NCBI GenBank assembly: GCA_964620345.1 | Contig: CAZUHK010000098.1 | Coordinates: forward strand, 1 to 11,695 | Direction: 5' to 3' | Origin: CAZUHK01 sp964620345 | Lineage (GTDB): Bacteria; Planctomycetota; Phycisphaerae; Phycisphaerales; Zrk34 | Length of the DNA stretch: 11,695 bases | Shown here: in pieces, positions 1-6,785 of the stretch | Layout of the letters: each line of letters starts with the position of its first letter | How positions within the stretch are numbered: the first letter of the stretch is position 1 | Program-made: the position numbers and the translations under genes | Notes under the pieces: generated by a model | What the model was told of the DNA's origin: nothing | Databases searched by the model: none | The model's input: only the letters and a program-made list of their open reading frames with translations

Positions 1-1997
1 TCTCCGGCCTCTGCGGCTGGTTCGGGATGAACATGGCCACCAACGCCTCCGCCCGCACGACGAACGCCGCGCGTGACTCGCTCAACGACGGCCTCACCAT
101 CGCGTTCCGCTCTGGCGCCGTGATGGGTCTGGTCGTCGTGGGCTTCGCCCTGCTCGACGCGTCGGTCTGGTTCTTCGTGCTCAACGCCTTCACCGACTTC
201 GACATCACCACGCTGACCACGATCATGCTCTCGTACGCCATGGGGGCCTCGACGCAGGCGCTCTTCGCGCGCGTGGGTGGCGGCATCTACACCAAGGCCG
301 CCGACGTCGGCGCCGACCTCGTCGGCAAGGTCGAGGCGGGCATCCCCGAGGACGACCCCCGCAACCCCGCCACCATCGCCGACAACGTCGGCGACAACGT
401 CGGCGACGTCGCCGGCATGGGCGCCGACCTGTACGAATCCTACTACGGCTCGATCCTCGCCTCCGCGGCGCTCGCCGCCGCGGCCGCGGCGCTGCTGAAC
501 ATCGAAAACGCCATCAACCTCGTCGTCGCCCCCGCCGCCCTGGCGGGCCTGGGCATCCTCTGCGCCATCGTCGGCGTCTTCGTGGTCAAGACCAAAGAGG
601 GCGCCTCGATGAGCCAACTGCTCAAATCGCTCCACGGCGGCGTGTGGTTCAGCTCCGCCCTCATCGCCGTGCTCTCGGCCGGCCTGCTCTACTTGCTCCT
701 GGGCGACATCGAAAAGGTCAGTTGGCTGGGCATCTGGGGCGCGATCCTCTCGGGCCTGACCGCAGGACTGGTCATCGCCTGGGGCACCGAGTACTACACC
801 AGCTACGAGCACAAGCCCACCCAGCGCATCAGCGAACAGGCGCAGACCGGCCCGGCGACCGTCATCATCGCCGGCATCGCCGAGGGCATGATCTCCACAT
901 GGATCCCGCTGCTGACCACGGTCGTCGCGATCCTCTGCGCGTTCATCTTCGCCGGCGGCGGCGAGAGCTTCCTGCTGGGCGTGTTCGGCGTGGGCATCGC
1001 CGCGGTCGGCATGCTCTCGACCCTCGCGATCACCCTGGCGACCGACGCCTACGGCCCGATCGCCGACAACGCCGGCGGAAACGCCGAGATGACCCACCAG
1101 GACCCCAGCGTCCGCGAGAAAACCGACATGCTCGACTCGCTGGGCAACACCACCGCCGCCACCGGCAAGGGCTTCGCCATCGGCTCGGCGGCGCTGACCG
1201 CCCTGGCGCTGCTCGCGGCCTACATCATCACCGTCAAGGAGCAACTGGGCGCGATCAAGGAAACGATCCAGGTCGACGGCGTGGCGGTCGCTACCGCCGG
1301 CGCCACCGTGCCCCAACTGCTCAGCTACTACAACGTCACCCTGGTCAACCCGCAGGTGCTCTGCGGCCTGTTCATCGGCGTCATGCTCGTCATGGTCTTC
1401 TGCGCGATGACCATGAACGCCGTCGGACGCGCCGCCTACGCGATGATGAACGAGTGCCGCCGGCAGTTCGGCCTGATGAAGCAGGGCTTCAAGGCCAACG
1501 GCATGTCCGACGCCGACATGGAAGACCCGATGAAGTGGCCCTTCGAGGTCACCCACGAGGGCAAGAAGTACCCCGACTACGCCGAGTGCGTGTCGATCTC
1601 GACCGGCGGGGCGCTCAAGGAGATGGTCGTGCCTTCGCTCATGGCCGTGTTCGTGCCGATCATCGTCGCGCTGATCCTCGGCGTGCCGGGCGTGATGGGC
1701 ATGCTCGCCGGGGCGCTGGTCTGCGGTTTCGCCGTCGCGATCTTCATGGCCAACGCCGGCGGCGCGTGGGACAACGCCAAGAAGTACATCGAAGCCGGTC
1801 ACCTCGGCGGCAAGGGCAGCGAGAACCACAAGGCCACCGTCGTCGGCGATACCGTCGGCGACCCGTTCAAGGACACCTCCGGCCCGTCGCTGAATATCCT
1901 CATCAAGCTGATCTCGATCGTCTCGGTCGTCTTCGCCGGCATCGCGGTGCGGTACGGCACCCAGATCGCCGACGCCATGGGCCTGGGCAACCACTGA
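1..1997 (+). CDS. hppA: Membrane-bound ion-translocating pyrophosphatase, K+-dependent type (5' end missing)
   Basis: Integral membrane pump that couples hydrolysis of PPi to transport of H+ and/or Na+ across the cytoplasmic membrane. The reading frame is open from base 3 and runs through the ATG at 27. The residues before that ATG (GLCGWFGMNMATNASART) match the conserved early region of the family, so the true start lies left of the window and perhaps the first hundred residues are missing. Visible family marks are the PPi/Mg site DVGADLVGKVE (303-335), the repeated DNVGD, the C-terminal GDTVGDPFKDTSGPSLN and many hydrophobic helices. The motif GNTTAATGKG (1143-1172) has Ala and Gly where K+-independent enzymes have Lys and Thr, which indicates K+ dependence. 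A Glu in DLYESY (codon 435-437) sits at the position used by Na+-pumping members. The pumped ion is inferred, not proven. The gene ends before a strong terminator. Confidence 0.97.
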   Translation, partial: SGLCGWFGMNMATNASARTTNAARDSLNDGLTIAFRSGAVMGLVVVGFALLDASVWFFVLNAFTDFDITTLTTIMLSYAMGASTQALFARVGGGIYTKAADVGADLVGKVEAGIPEDDPRNPATIADNVGDNVGDVAGMGADLYESYYGSILASAALAAAAAALLNIENAINLVVAPAALAGLGILCAIVGVFVVKTKEGASMSQLLKSLHGGVWFSSALIAVLSAGLLYLLLGDIEKVSWLGIWGAILSGLTAGLVIAWGTEYYTSYEHKPTQRISEQAQTGPATVIIAGIAEGMISTWIPLLTTVVAILCAFIFAGGGESFLLGVFGVGIAAVGMLSTLAITLATDAYGPIADNAGGNAEMTHQDPSVREKTDMLDSLGNTTAATGKGFAIGSAALTALALLAAYIITVKEQLGAIKETIQVDGVAVATAGATVPQLLSYYNVTLVNPQVLCGLFIGVMLVMVFCAMTMNAVGRAAYAMMNECRRQFGLMKQGFKANGMSDADMEDPMKWPFEVTHEGKKYPDYAECVSISTGGALKEMVVPSLMAVFVPIIVALILGVPGVMGMLAGALVCGFAVAIFMANAGGAWDNAKKYIEAGHLGGKGSENHKATVVGDTVGDPFKDTSGPSLNILIKLISIVSVVFAGIAVRYGTQIADAMGLGNH

Positions 1998-2026
1998 CCC
2001 CATCGAGATTTCACACGACGCTTCGC

Positions 2027-2060
2027 AGGGCGGTCCCCCCCCGGGATCGCCCTTTTTCTT
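2027..2060 (+). terminator. Intrinsic terminator of hppA
   Basis: An 11-bp stem (2027-2037 with 2043-2053, one G.T pair) closes a five-C loop and is followed by TTTTTCTT. It lies 30 bases after the hppA stop codon. This is the only classic stem plus T-tract terminator seen in the window, and it should separate hppA from the downstream genes. Confidence 0.92.
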
Positions 2061-2061
2061 C

Positions 2062-2135
2062 GCCGCTCGCGGCTTCGCGCCCGCTGCACGCCGCGATGTG
2101 TGCCAACGTCGGGCAGGCGCGAAGTCGCCAGCGCC
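2062..2135. repeat. REP-like inverted-repeat dyad (candidate REPIN / gene-less transposon derivative)
   Basis: The left arm (2062-2080) is identical over 19 bases to the arm that flanks the transposase gene at 5963. After a 3-base insertion it continues with CTGCAC, as that arm does. The right arm (2113-2135) is in inverse orientation and matches the terminal repeat at 6743-6765 in 20 of 23 bases. About 32 bases separate the arms. The arm order is the same as around the transposase gene, so this reads as that unit with its interior missing. Its transcript could fold into a long imperfect hairpin. The repeat match is seen directly; origin by transposase action is inferred. Confidence 0.75.
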
Positions 2136-2202
2136 GCGGTGTGGACTGCTCACCCCGCGCGCCCAACAATCCCTCGGGGAAACAGGAACCACCTCACCGG
2201 CA

Positions 2203-2208
2203 AAGGAG
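2203..2208 (+). promoter_or_regulatory. Ribosome binding site AAGGAG
   Basis: AAGGAG ends eight bases before the ATG at 2217 and decides that start over in-frame upstream candidates. The upstream extension would also run through the REP-like right arm, which argues against it being coding. Confidence 0.85.
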
Positions 2209-2216
2209 CGCGATCG

Positions 2217-2657
2217 ATGGCAACTTCCAACAACACCTGGGTCATCGTGGCCGACGGCGAAGTCGGCCGACTGCTGCACTGCGGCAAGACCGAGCTGGGC
2301 AGCGCCCACGTGGAGCAGGTCGACACGATCGAGCACAAACCCGGGGCTTACGAACACGCCAAGCCCTCGCCCCGCGCCGGCCGCACCGGCGACCCCAACG
2401 ACGACCACGAGGATGAGGAAGAGAGCCGCCGCTTCGCCCGCAAGCTCAGCGAGTGGATCCGCCGCCACGTCGAAACGCGCAGCGTGCCGCACATGACCCT
2501 CTTCGCCCCGCCGCGCCTGCTCGGCACGCTCCGCAAGATCACCAACGGCAAGTCCCTGCCCAGGGCCGTCAACACCAAAGAGGCCGACCTGACCAGTCTG
2601 ACCACCGAGCAACTGACCAAGCACCAGTCCATCCGCGAACTGGTGCGGGCGAACTGA
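2217..2657 (+). CDS. Host attachment family protein (Host_attach, PF10116-like)
   Basis: Predicted soluble protein of 146 residues. The opening MATSNNTWVIVADGEVGRLL is the typical first strand of the 'protein required for attachment to host cells' family, usually WV-x-VAD-x(4)-RL. The later segment HMTLFAPPRLLGTLRK also fits, and the length agrees with the 140-150 residues usual for this family. The middle (about residues 45-75) is acidic and charged, rich in D and E, and probably a flexible loop. The family name comes from an Agrobacterium phenotype. Its biochemical role is not settled, and the fold has been compared with the N-terminal domain of release-factor-like proteins, so no attachment role should be assumed here. 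The gene is monocistronic: a terminator precedes it and a repeat array follows its stop codon. Confidence 0.85.
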   Translation: MATSNNTWVIVADGEVGRLLHCGKTELGSAHVEQVDTIEHKPGAYEHAKPSPRAGRTGDPNDDHEDEEESRRFARKLSEWIRRHVETRSVPHMTLFAPPRLLGTLRKITNGKSLPRAVNTKEADLTSLTTEQLTKHQSIRELVRAN

Positions 2658-2667
2658 CGCGTCGCGA

Positions 2668-2799
2668 CGAAGCGACGCGGCTTCGCCACATTGAGACCTA
2701 CGAAGCGACGCGGCTTCGCCACATTGAGACCTACGAAGCGAAGCGGCTTCGCCACATTGAGACCTACGAAGCGACGCGGCTTCGCCGCGTTGAGAACAC
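2668..2799. repeat. Four-unit 33-bp tandem repeat with internal hairpin
   Basis: Units are 2668-2700, 2701-2733, 2734-2766 and 2767-2799. Units 1 and 2 are identical, unit 3 differs by one base, and unit 4 differs by five bases near its end. Each unit contains CGAAGC and GCTTCG as a short stem around six bases, followed by an unstructured tail. There are no unique spacers, so it is not a CRISPR array. The unit length is a multiple of three, which makes 11-residue repeats appear in several translated frames; these are judged not to be genes. The core CGCGGCTTCGC is shared with the REP-like arms around the transposase gene. No T tract follows, so a terminator role is not supported. Confidence 0.93.
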
Positions 2800-2833
2800 G
2801 ACGGGACCCGCGACACACGCCAGAGCCGCGTCG

Positions 2834-2854
2834 CCGCATCATGGGCCCATGCGG
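2834..2854. promoter_or_regulatory. Inverted repeat upstream of the MFS gene (possible operator)
   Basis: CCGCAT (2834-2839) and ATGCGG (2849-2854) are inverted and enclose a second palindrome, ATGGGCCCAT (2841-2850). The pair lies immediately before the candidate -35 box at 2860, a usual place for a regulator site. No regulator gene adjoins it, so a binding function is only a possibility. Confidence 0.3.
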
Positions 2855-2859
2855 TGGCC

Positions 2860-2888
2860 TTGACACCCCGCCGCGCGGTTCGCACACT
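2860..2888 (+). promoter_or_regulatory. Candidate promoter of the MFS transporter gene
   Basis: A perfect TTGACA -35 box (2860-2865) is followed after 17 bases by CACACT (2883-2888), which matches only three of six -10 positions. The leader to the ATG at 2918 would be about 25 bases. The weak -10 keeps confidence low. Confidence 0.35.
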
Positions 2889-2904
2889 TGCCTGCACATC
2901 TCTC

Positions 2905-2909
2905 GGAGG
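2905..2909 (+). promoter_or_regulatory. Ribosome binding site GGAGG
   Basis: GGAGG ends eight bases before the ATG at 2918. It favours that start over the in-frame TTG at 2888, which would place this Shine-Dalgarno sequence inside the coding region. Confidence 0.85.
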
Positions 2910-2917
2910 CAACACGC

Positions 2918-4597
2918 ATGTACGATGCGCCCGCAGCGGCCGGTGAGGTCCACGCGCCCGATTCGCTTCATCGCAGATGGCTGTTCTGGGCGTGCTTTAT
3001 CGCCCTGGTCGCCACCAGCTTCGGCTTCATCATCCGCGCTTTCAGCATCGGCGACTGGGCCGCGCAGTACGGCCTGACCGAAACGCAGATGGGCGAGATC
3101 AACGGCGCGGGCCTCTGGCCGTTCGCCATCAGCATCATCGGTTTCTCGCTGATCATCGACTGGGTCGGCTACGGCCGGGCGATGGTCTTCGCGTTCGTCT
3201 GTCACGTCGTCTCAGCCCTGGCGACGGTCTTCGCGCCCGGGCACATGGATGCCTACTGGGCGCTGTACCTGGGCCAGTTCATCGTGGCCCTGGCCAACGG
3301 CACGGTCGAGGCGGTGATCAACCCGGTGGTCGCGACGATGTTCCCGCGGGCCAAGACCAAGTGGCTGGCGATCCTCCACGCCGGCTGGCCCGGCGGCATG
3401 GTGCTGGCCGGGCTGACGATGATGGGCATGGACTACTTCGCCGGCGACGCCGAGGCCGGCGTCGCCGGGGCGCACTGGAAGTGGAAGGTTGCGCTGATCC
3501 TCGTGCCGACCGCCGTCTACGGGCTGATGATGGCTCGCCAGCGTTTTCCGCAGCAGGAGCGCGTCACCGCCGGCACGCCGTATCGCGCGATGCTCGGCGA
3601 GGCCGGGCTGGTCGGCATGTTCATCGCGCTGTTCCTCATCGTCGCCGAGCTGATGCGCGTGGCCTCGACGATGTGGCCGACGATCGCGGGCGGCGAGCGG
3701 ACGCTCTACCAGATGTGGGGCCTGGACACGCTGGTCAAAGTGCACGGCCTCAACGCGGTGGTCACGCTGGTGCTGCTGATCCCCTTCGGCATCTACGTCC
3801 GCGGGGCGCTGGGCAAGTGGCTGTTCGTGCTGTTGCTCCTGCTCATGCTGCCGCTGGCGACGACGGAGCTGGGCACCGATGCGTGGATCAAGGAACTGAT
3901 GGGCCCGGCGATGGCCGACCTGGGCGAGCGGCTGTTTGCTTCGCCGCTGTCCGGCGGGTGGGTGCTGATCTACTCGGCGACGGTGATGATGGTGCTGCGC
4001 TTCGCCGCAGGGCCGCTGGTCCGCGCCATGGGCCCGCTGGGTCTGCTGGCGGTCTCCGCCGGGGCCGCAGCGGTCGGCCTGACGCTGCTGTCGAGCGTGA
4101 GCGGGCTGGTCATCCTCATCGCCGCGACGGTCTATGCCATCGGCCAGACCTTCTTCTGGCCTTGCATGCTGGGCGTGGTGGCCGAGCGGTTCCCCCGCGG
4201 CGGGGCGCTGACGCTCAACACCATCGCCGGGGTGGGCATGCTCGGCGTGGGCATCGTGGGCACGGTGCTGCTGGGCGCGATCCAGAACCGGCAGATCGAC
4301 GTGCAACTCGCCACCGCCGCGCCGCAAATCCACCAGCGGGTGATGGAGCAAGATGAGCGGTTTGGCATCTTCGGCGCTTACCGCGCGGTCGACCCGCAAC
4401 TTCTCGGCGCCGCCGACGCCGCGGCGCAGCAGGCGGTCACCGAAGCGCGGGACGACGCCAAGCAGGCCGCGCTGCTGCAGGTCGCCGCAATGCCGCTGGT
4501 GGTGTGTGTCTGCTTCGTGATCCTCATCCTCTACTTCCGCTCCCGCGGCGGCTACCGCCCCGAAGACATCACCCACGGCGAGGTGCGCACCGAGTAG
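2918..4597 (+). CDS. Major facilitator superfamily transporter, substrate unknown
   Basis: Predicted inner-membrane transporter of 559 residues, longer than the usual 400-450 for the superfamily. A short polar N-terminus precedes the first helix (about residues 21-40). The segment DWVGYGRAM (81-89) sits where the superfamily's loop motif A (G-x3-D-x2-GRR) is expected, in reduced form. Further helices include residues 115-140, 190-205, 230-250 and several in the second half. A strongly hydrophobic leucine-rich helix and an extra polar stretch lie between the halves, and a soluble Q/A/D-rich loop precedes the last helix. A single last helix followed by a short charged tail (YRPEDITHGEVRTE) ends the protein. 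Nothing in the sequence or neighbourhood identifies a substrate. It converges with the downstream channel gene, with only 18 bases between stop codons. Confidence 0.85.
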   Translation: MYDAPAAAGEVHAPDSLHRRWLFWACFIALVATSFGFIIRAFSIGDWAAQYGLTETQMGEINGAGLWPFAISIIGFSLIIDWVGYGRAMVFAFVCHVVSALATVFAPGHMDAYWALYLGQFIVALANGTVEAVINPVVATMFPRAKTKWLAILHAGWPGGMVLAGLTMMGMDYFAGDAEAGVAGAHWKWKVALILVPTAVYGLMMARQRFPQQERVTAGTPYRAMLGEAGLVGMFIALFLIVAELMRVASTMWPTIAGGERTLYQMWGLDTLVKVHGLNAVVTLVLLIPFGIYVRGALGKWLFVLLLLLMLPLATTELGTDAWIKELMGPAMADLGERLFASPLSGGWVLIYSATVMMVLRFAAGPLVRAMGPLGLLAVSAGAAAVGLTLLSSVSGLVILIAATVYAIGQTFFWPCMLGVVAERFPRGGALTLNTIAGVGMLGVGIVGTVLLGAIQNRQIDVQLATAAPQIHQRVMEQDERFGIFGAYRAVDPQLLGAADAAAQQAVTEARDDAKQAALLQVAAMPLVVCVCFVILILYFRSRGGYRPEDITHGEVRTE

Positions 4598-4615
4598 CGC
4601 GCCGCGTCCGCGGGG

Positions 4616-5920
4616 TCAATCCTCCCGCTGCCGCGTGAGCACCTGGATCGGATCGCGCTTCGCGTCGCCGGCCAGGTGCAGGGTCTGCGTCGGGAACGCG
4701 AAGTCGATCCCCGCCTCGCCGAACTTCTCGAACAGCATCTGATTGAACCGCTGGGCGTGCTCGAGGTACGCCCACCAGTCCGGCGGGCGGTGCCAGTAGT
4801 ACACCACGATGTTCAGCGACGCCGCGTTGAAATCGCTGAAGTAAACCCGCGGCGGCAGGTGCTTGGGGTCGTGCGGGTCGTGCACGTCCTGCGCCCAGAC
4901 GTTTTCCTTGACGCCCTCGGTCTTGAGGATGTCGTTGACGATGTTCACCGCGTCTTTGATCTTCTCGGCCGGCGTGTCGTAGGTGATGGTGATGTTCATC
5001 ACCCGGCGGATGTAGGGCCGGACGCCGATGTTCGTCACCGGGTCGTTGACGATGTTCGAGTTGGGCACGGTCATCAGGTGCCCGTCGAGCAGGCGGACGC
5101 GCGTCGAGCGGAAGCCGATCTCCTCGACCGTGCCCAGTTGGTCGTTGTAGCTGATGAAATCGCCGACGAGGAACGGCCGATCCAGGAAGATCGTGACCGA
5201 GCCGAACACGTTCTTGAGCGAATCCTGCGCCGCCAGCGACACCGCCAGGCCCGCGATGCCCAGGCCGGCGAGCCAGGCGCCGATGTCGGCCTCGAAGATC
5301 GTGTCCAGGATGAACAGCACCGCGATGATGACCAGGAAGATCCGCATCGCCTTGCGGAGCAGCGGCACGAGCTGATCGTCCAGGGTCGAGTCGGTCCGGC
5401 TCGTCAGCCGCTCCAGCCAGACCTCGATCACCGAGATGAGGTTGTAGAGGTACCAGAACACCGCGACGGTGAAGAGCGTGGTGACGGCCTTGAGGCAGAA
5501 GCTGTGCATCGCCTCGCCCATGGTCAGCCGCATCAGCCCGGCCCACAGGCCGACGGTCAGCAGCGTCAGCGACGCCGGGCCGGCCAGGTCGGCCAAGACG
5601 TGGCCCCGGCCGGTCGCCCCGCGCTCGATCAGCCGGTTGCCCACCTTGCTCAGCGCGAACGACACGACCCGCCCGGCCACCAGCCCGCCGAGGATCGCCC
5701 CCAGCAGCACCAGCCAGTCGGTCCACGTGTTCTGCGTCCACAACGCGCTAAGCTCGACCCGCTCGATCAACGACGTGGCGGTCTCCGCCGTGTCGTCGCC
5801 CGATGATTCATCGGCCGCATCGGGCGCCGCCGCGGGCACCCCGGGCGCTTGGGCGAATGCGGCCGCGGCGAGCAGGGCAACGGGAACGATCGAGAAAACA
5901 AGCCGAATCATGCGAACCAT
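4616..5920 (-). CDS. MscS-family mechanosensitive ion channel (smaller paralogue)
   Basis: Predicted pressure-gated channel of 434 residues that releases solutes on hypo-osmotic shock. The start at 5920 gives MVRMIRLVFSIVPVALLAAAAFAQA, a good signal peptide, with a G-run about 11 bases upstream; the ATG at 5911 is an alternative. A longer in-frame start at 5995 would run through the transposon terminal repeat and is rejected. Hydrophobic helices lie near residues 66-90, 110-133, 145-168 and 192-210. The MscS pore helix and beta domain follow: GLGIAGLAVSLAAQDSLKN (219-237), then FLDRPFLVGDFI, GTVEEIGFRSTRVR and TVPNSNI. The C-terminal alpha/beta domain ends with DFAFPTQTLHL. It shares these blocks with the second MscS gene in the window, so the two are paralogues now separated by a transposase gene. 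Confidence 0.93.
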   Translation of the reverse strand: MVRMIRLVFSIVPVALLAAAAFAQAPGVPAAAPDAADESSGDDTAETATSLIERVELSALWTQNTWTDWLVLLGAILGGLVAGRVVSFALSKVGNRLIERGATGRGHVLADLAGPASLTLLTVGLWAGLMRLTMGEAMHSFCLKAVTTLFTVAVFWYLYNLISVIEVWLERLTSRTDSTLDDQLVPLLRKAMRIFLVIIAVLFILDTIFEADIGAWLAGLGIAGLAVSLAAQDSLKNVFGSVTIFLDRPFLVGDFISYNDQLGTVEEIGFRSTRVRLLDGHLMTVPNSNIVNDPVTNIGVRPYIRRVMNITITYDTPAEKIKDAVNIVNDILKTEGVKENVWAQDVHDPHDPKHLPPRVYFSDFNAASLNIVVYYWHRPPDWWAYLEHAQRFNQMLFEKFGEAGIDFAFPTQTLHLAGDAKRDPIQVLTRQRED

Positions 5921-5962
5921 GTTACCCACTGCCCCCCGCGATGAAAGCGCCCGCCGCTCGCG

Positions 5963-5985
5963 GCCGCTCGCGGCTTCGCGCCTGC
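5963..5985 (+). repeat. Left 23-bp inverted repeat (REP-like arm)
   Basis: It contains the core CGCGGCTTCGCG (5969-5980), which can fold as a CGCG/CGCG stem with a GCTT loop, and ends in CCTGC. It is an exact reverse complement of 6743-6765 and shares 19 bases with 2062-2080. It lies between the divergent starts of the smaller mscS and the transposase gene, so it may also affect their transcription. Confidence 0.9.
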
Positions 5986-5994
5986 ACAACGACA

Positions 5995-6690
5995 ATGCCC
6001 GCGACCCACGTCCACTTAACCCACGGGGAACTCATCGTGCCGCCTCAGCCGCTGGTCATCGCCCATCACCTGATCTGGACGGCGTACGGCTGGTGGCCGG
6101 TGAACGATCCGCGGGGCAGTTCATCGCGGACGATCCGCTGCGATATTTTTAAGGAACTGGGCGAGCTGCACCACGGCCGCAAGCGGGTGCAACCGGCGCG
6201 TGATGAGTCGTGCGCCTTCCTCGGCGCGGCGCAGTCGCGGATGCAGTACGACACGCCGACATTCGACGCCGCGGCACGCCGGATCATCGCCGACGCTTTC
6301 GGTCAGGCGGTCGCGGCCCAACGGTACACCTGTTACGGCTGCGCCATCATGCCCGATCACGTTCACGTGGTGATGCGCAAGCACCGGGACACCGCGGAAC
6401 AGATGATCGCGAGTCCGCAGGGGGCATCGCGGCAGAGACTGCGCGACGCCGCGAACGATTGGGCACCGACGCATCCGGTGTGGGGCGGGCCCGGCTGGAA
6501 GGTGTTCCTCGATCATCCCGATGAGATTCGGCGGACGATCGGTTACGTGGCGGACAACCCGTTGCCGTTGGGATGGCCGCGTCAGGCATGGTCGTTCGTG
6601 ACCGCGTACGACGGCTGGCCGCTGCACCCGGGCCACTCGCCGAACTCGCCTTACGCCAAGCGCCTGCAAGCGGTGGGGCGTTATCCCTGA
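5995..6690 (+). CDS. REP-associated-type HUH (Y1) transposase
   Basis: Predicted single-strand DNA nickase/ligase of 231 residues, related to the IS200/IS605 TnpA and RAYT families. The HUH motif is in IMPDHVHVVM (H122 and H124), which would bind the catalytic metal. The nucleophilic tyrosine is most likely Y184 in IGYVADNP, matching the usual Y-x3-NP of these proteins. The N-terminal strand HHLIWTAYGWW (24-34) plus NDPRG is typical of the stand-alone form. All key residues are present and the frame is intact, so the enzyme may be active. The ATG at 5995 was chosen because THVHLTHGEL and the following strand begin right after it. No good ribosome binding site precedes it, which hints at low expression. 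Upstream in-frame ATGs would place the terminal repeat in the coding region. The gene stands on the opposite strand to both neighbours. Confidence 0.85.
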   Translation: MPATHVHLTHGELIVPPQPLVIAHHLIWTAYGWWPVNDPRGSSSRTIRCDIFKELGELHHGRKRVQPARDESCAFLGAAQSRMQYDTPTFDAAARRIIADAFGQAVAAQRYTCYGCAIMPDHVHVVMRKHRDTAEQMIASPQGASRQRLRDAANDWAPTHPVWGGPGWKVFLDHPDEIRRTIGYVADNPLPLGWPRQAWSFVTAYDGWPLHPGHSPNSPYAKRLQAVGRYP

Positions 6691-6693
6691 CAG

Positions 6694-6709
6694 CGCGCGG
6701 CTTCGCGCG
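6694..6709 (+). repeat. REP-like hairpin just after the transposase stop codon
   Basis: CGCGCG (6694-6699) and CGCGCG (6704-6709) form a six-bp stem around GCTT, containing the same CGCGGCTTCGCG core as the terminal arms. It lies three bases after the transposase stop codon. There is no T tract. Confidence 0.7.
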
Positions 6710-6742
6710 GGCTGGGGCGCCGGGCGCGGCTTGGCGCGGACC

Positions 6743-6765
6743 GCAGGCGCGAAGCCGCGAGCGGC
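6743..6765 (-). repeat. Right 23-bp inverted repeat (REP-like arm)
   Basis: Exact reverse complement of 5963-5985. A degenerate copy in the same orientation is at 2113-2135 (20 of 23 bases). It is followed directly by three GGGGC units (6766-6780). It occupies the 95-bp gap between the convergent transposase and larger mscS genes. Confidence 0.9.
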
Positions 6766-6785
6766 GGGGCGGGGCGGGGCGCCGC

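Larger units (their letters stand above)
5963..6765 (+). mobile_element. Candidate RAYT-type element: HUH transposase gene between perfect 23-bp inverted repeats
   Basis: Bases 5963-5985 and 6743-6765 are exact reverse complements over 23 positions and enclose a single HUH transposase gene. The 803-bp unit sits between two minus-strand mscS paralogues. No target duplication could be recognised by eye, which is expected for HUH enzymes. IS200/IS605 elements usually have hairpin ends rather than long terminal inverted repeats, so the arrangement is closer to a REP-associated tyrosine transposase with flanking REPs. Whether the whole unit moves is unknown. Confidence 0.65.

Noticed and set aside
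644..2416. Plus-strand ORF overlapping hppA and the host-attachment gene
   Set aside because: Out-of-frame shadow with an Arg-rich product; it crosses the hppA terminator.
2668..2799. Possible CRISPR array
   Set aside because: The 33-bp units are contiguous, with no unique spacers, and no cas gene is nearby.
2668..2799. Terminator function for the array after the host-attachment gene
   Set aside because: The hairpins are short and no T tract follows any of them.
2348..3205. Long minus-strand ORF with 11-residue repeats (VAKPRRFVGLN-like)
   Set aside because: It overlaps the host-attachment gene, the tandem array and the MFS gene; the periodic peptide is a by-product of the 33-bp repeat being a multiple of three.
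4598..4615. Terminator between the convergent MFS and mscS genes
   Set aside because: The 18-base gap is GC-rich but has no convincing stem-loop with a T tract.
5921..5995. Extended N-terminus of the smaller MscS channel
   Set aside because: The extension would translate the transposon arm, and the shorter start gives a proper signal peptide.
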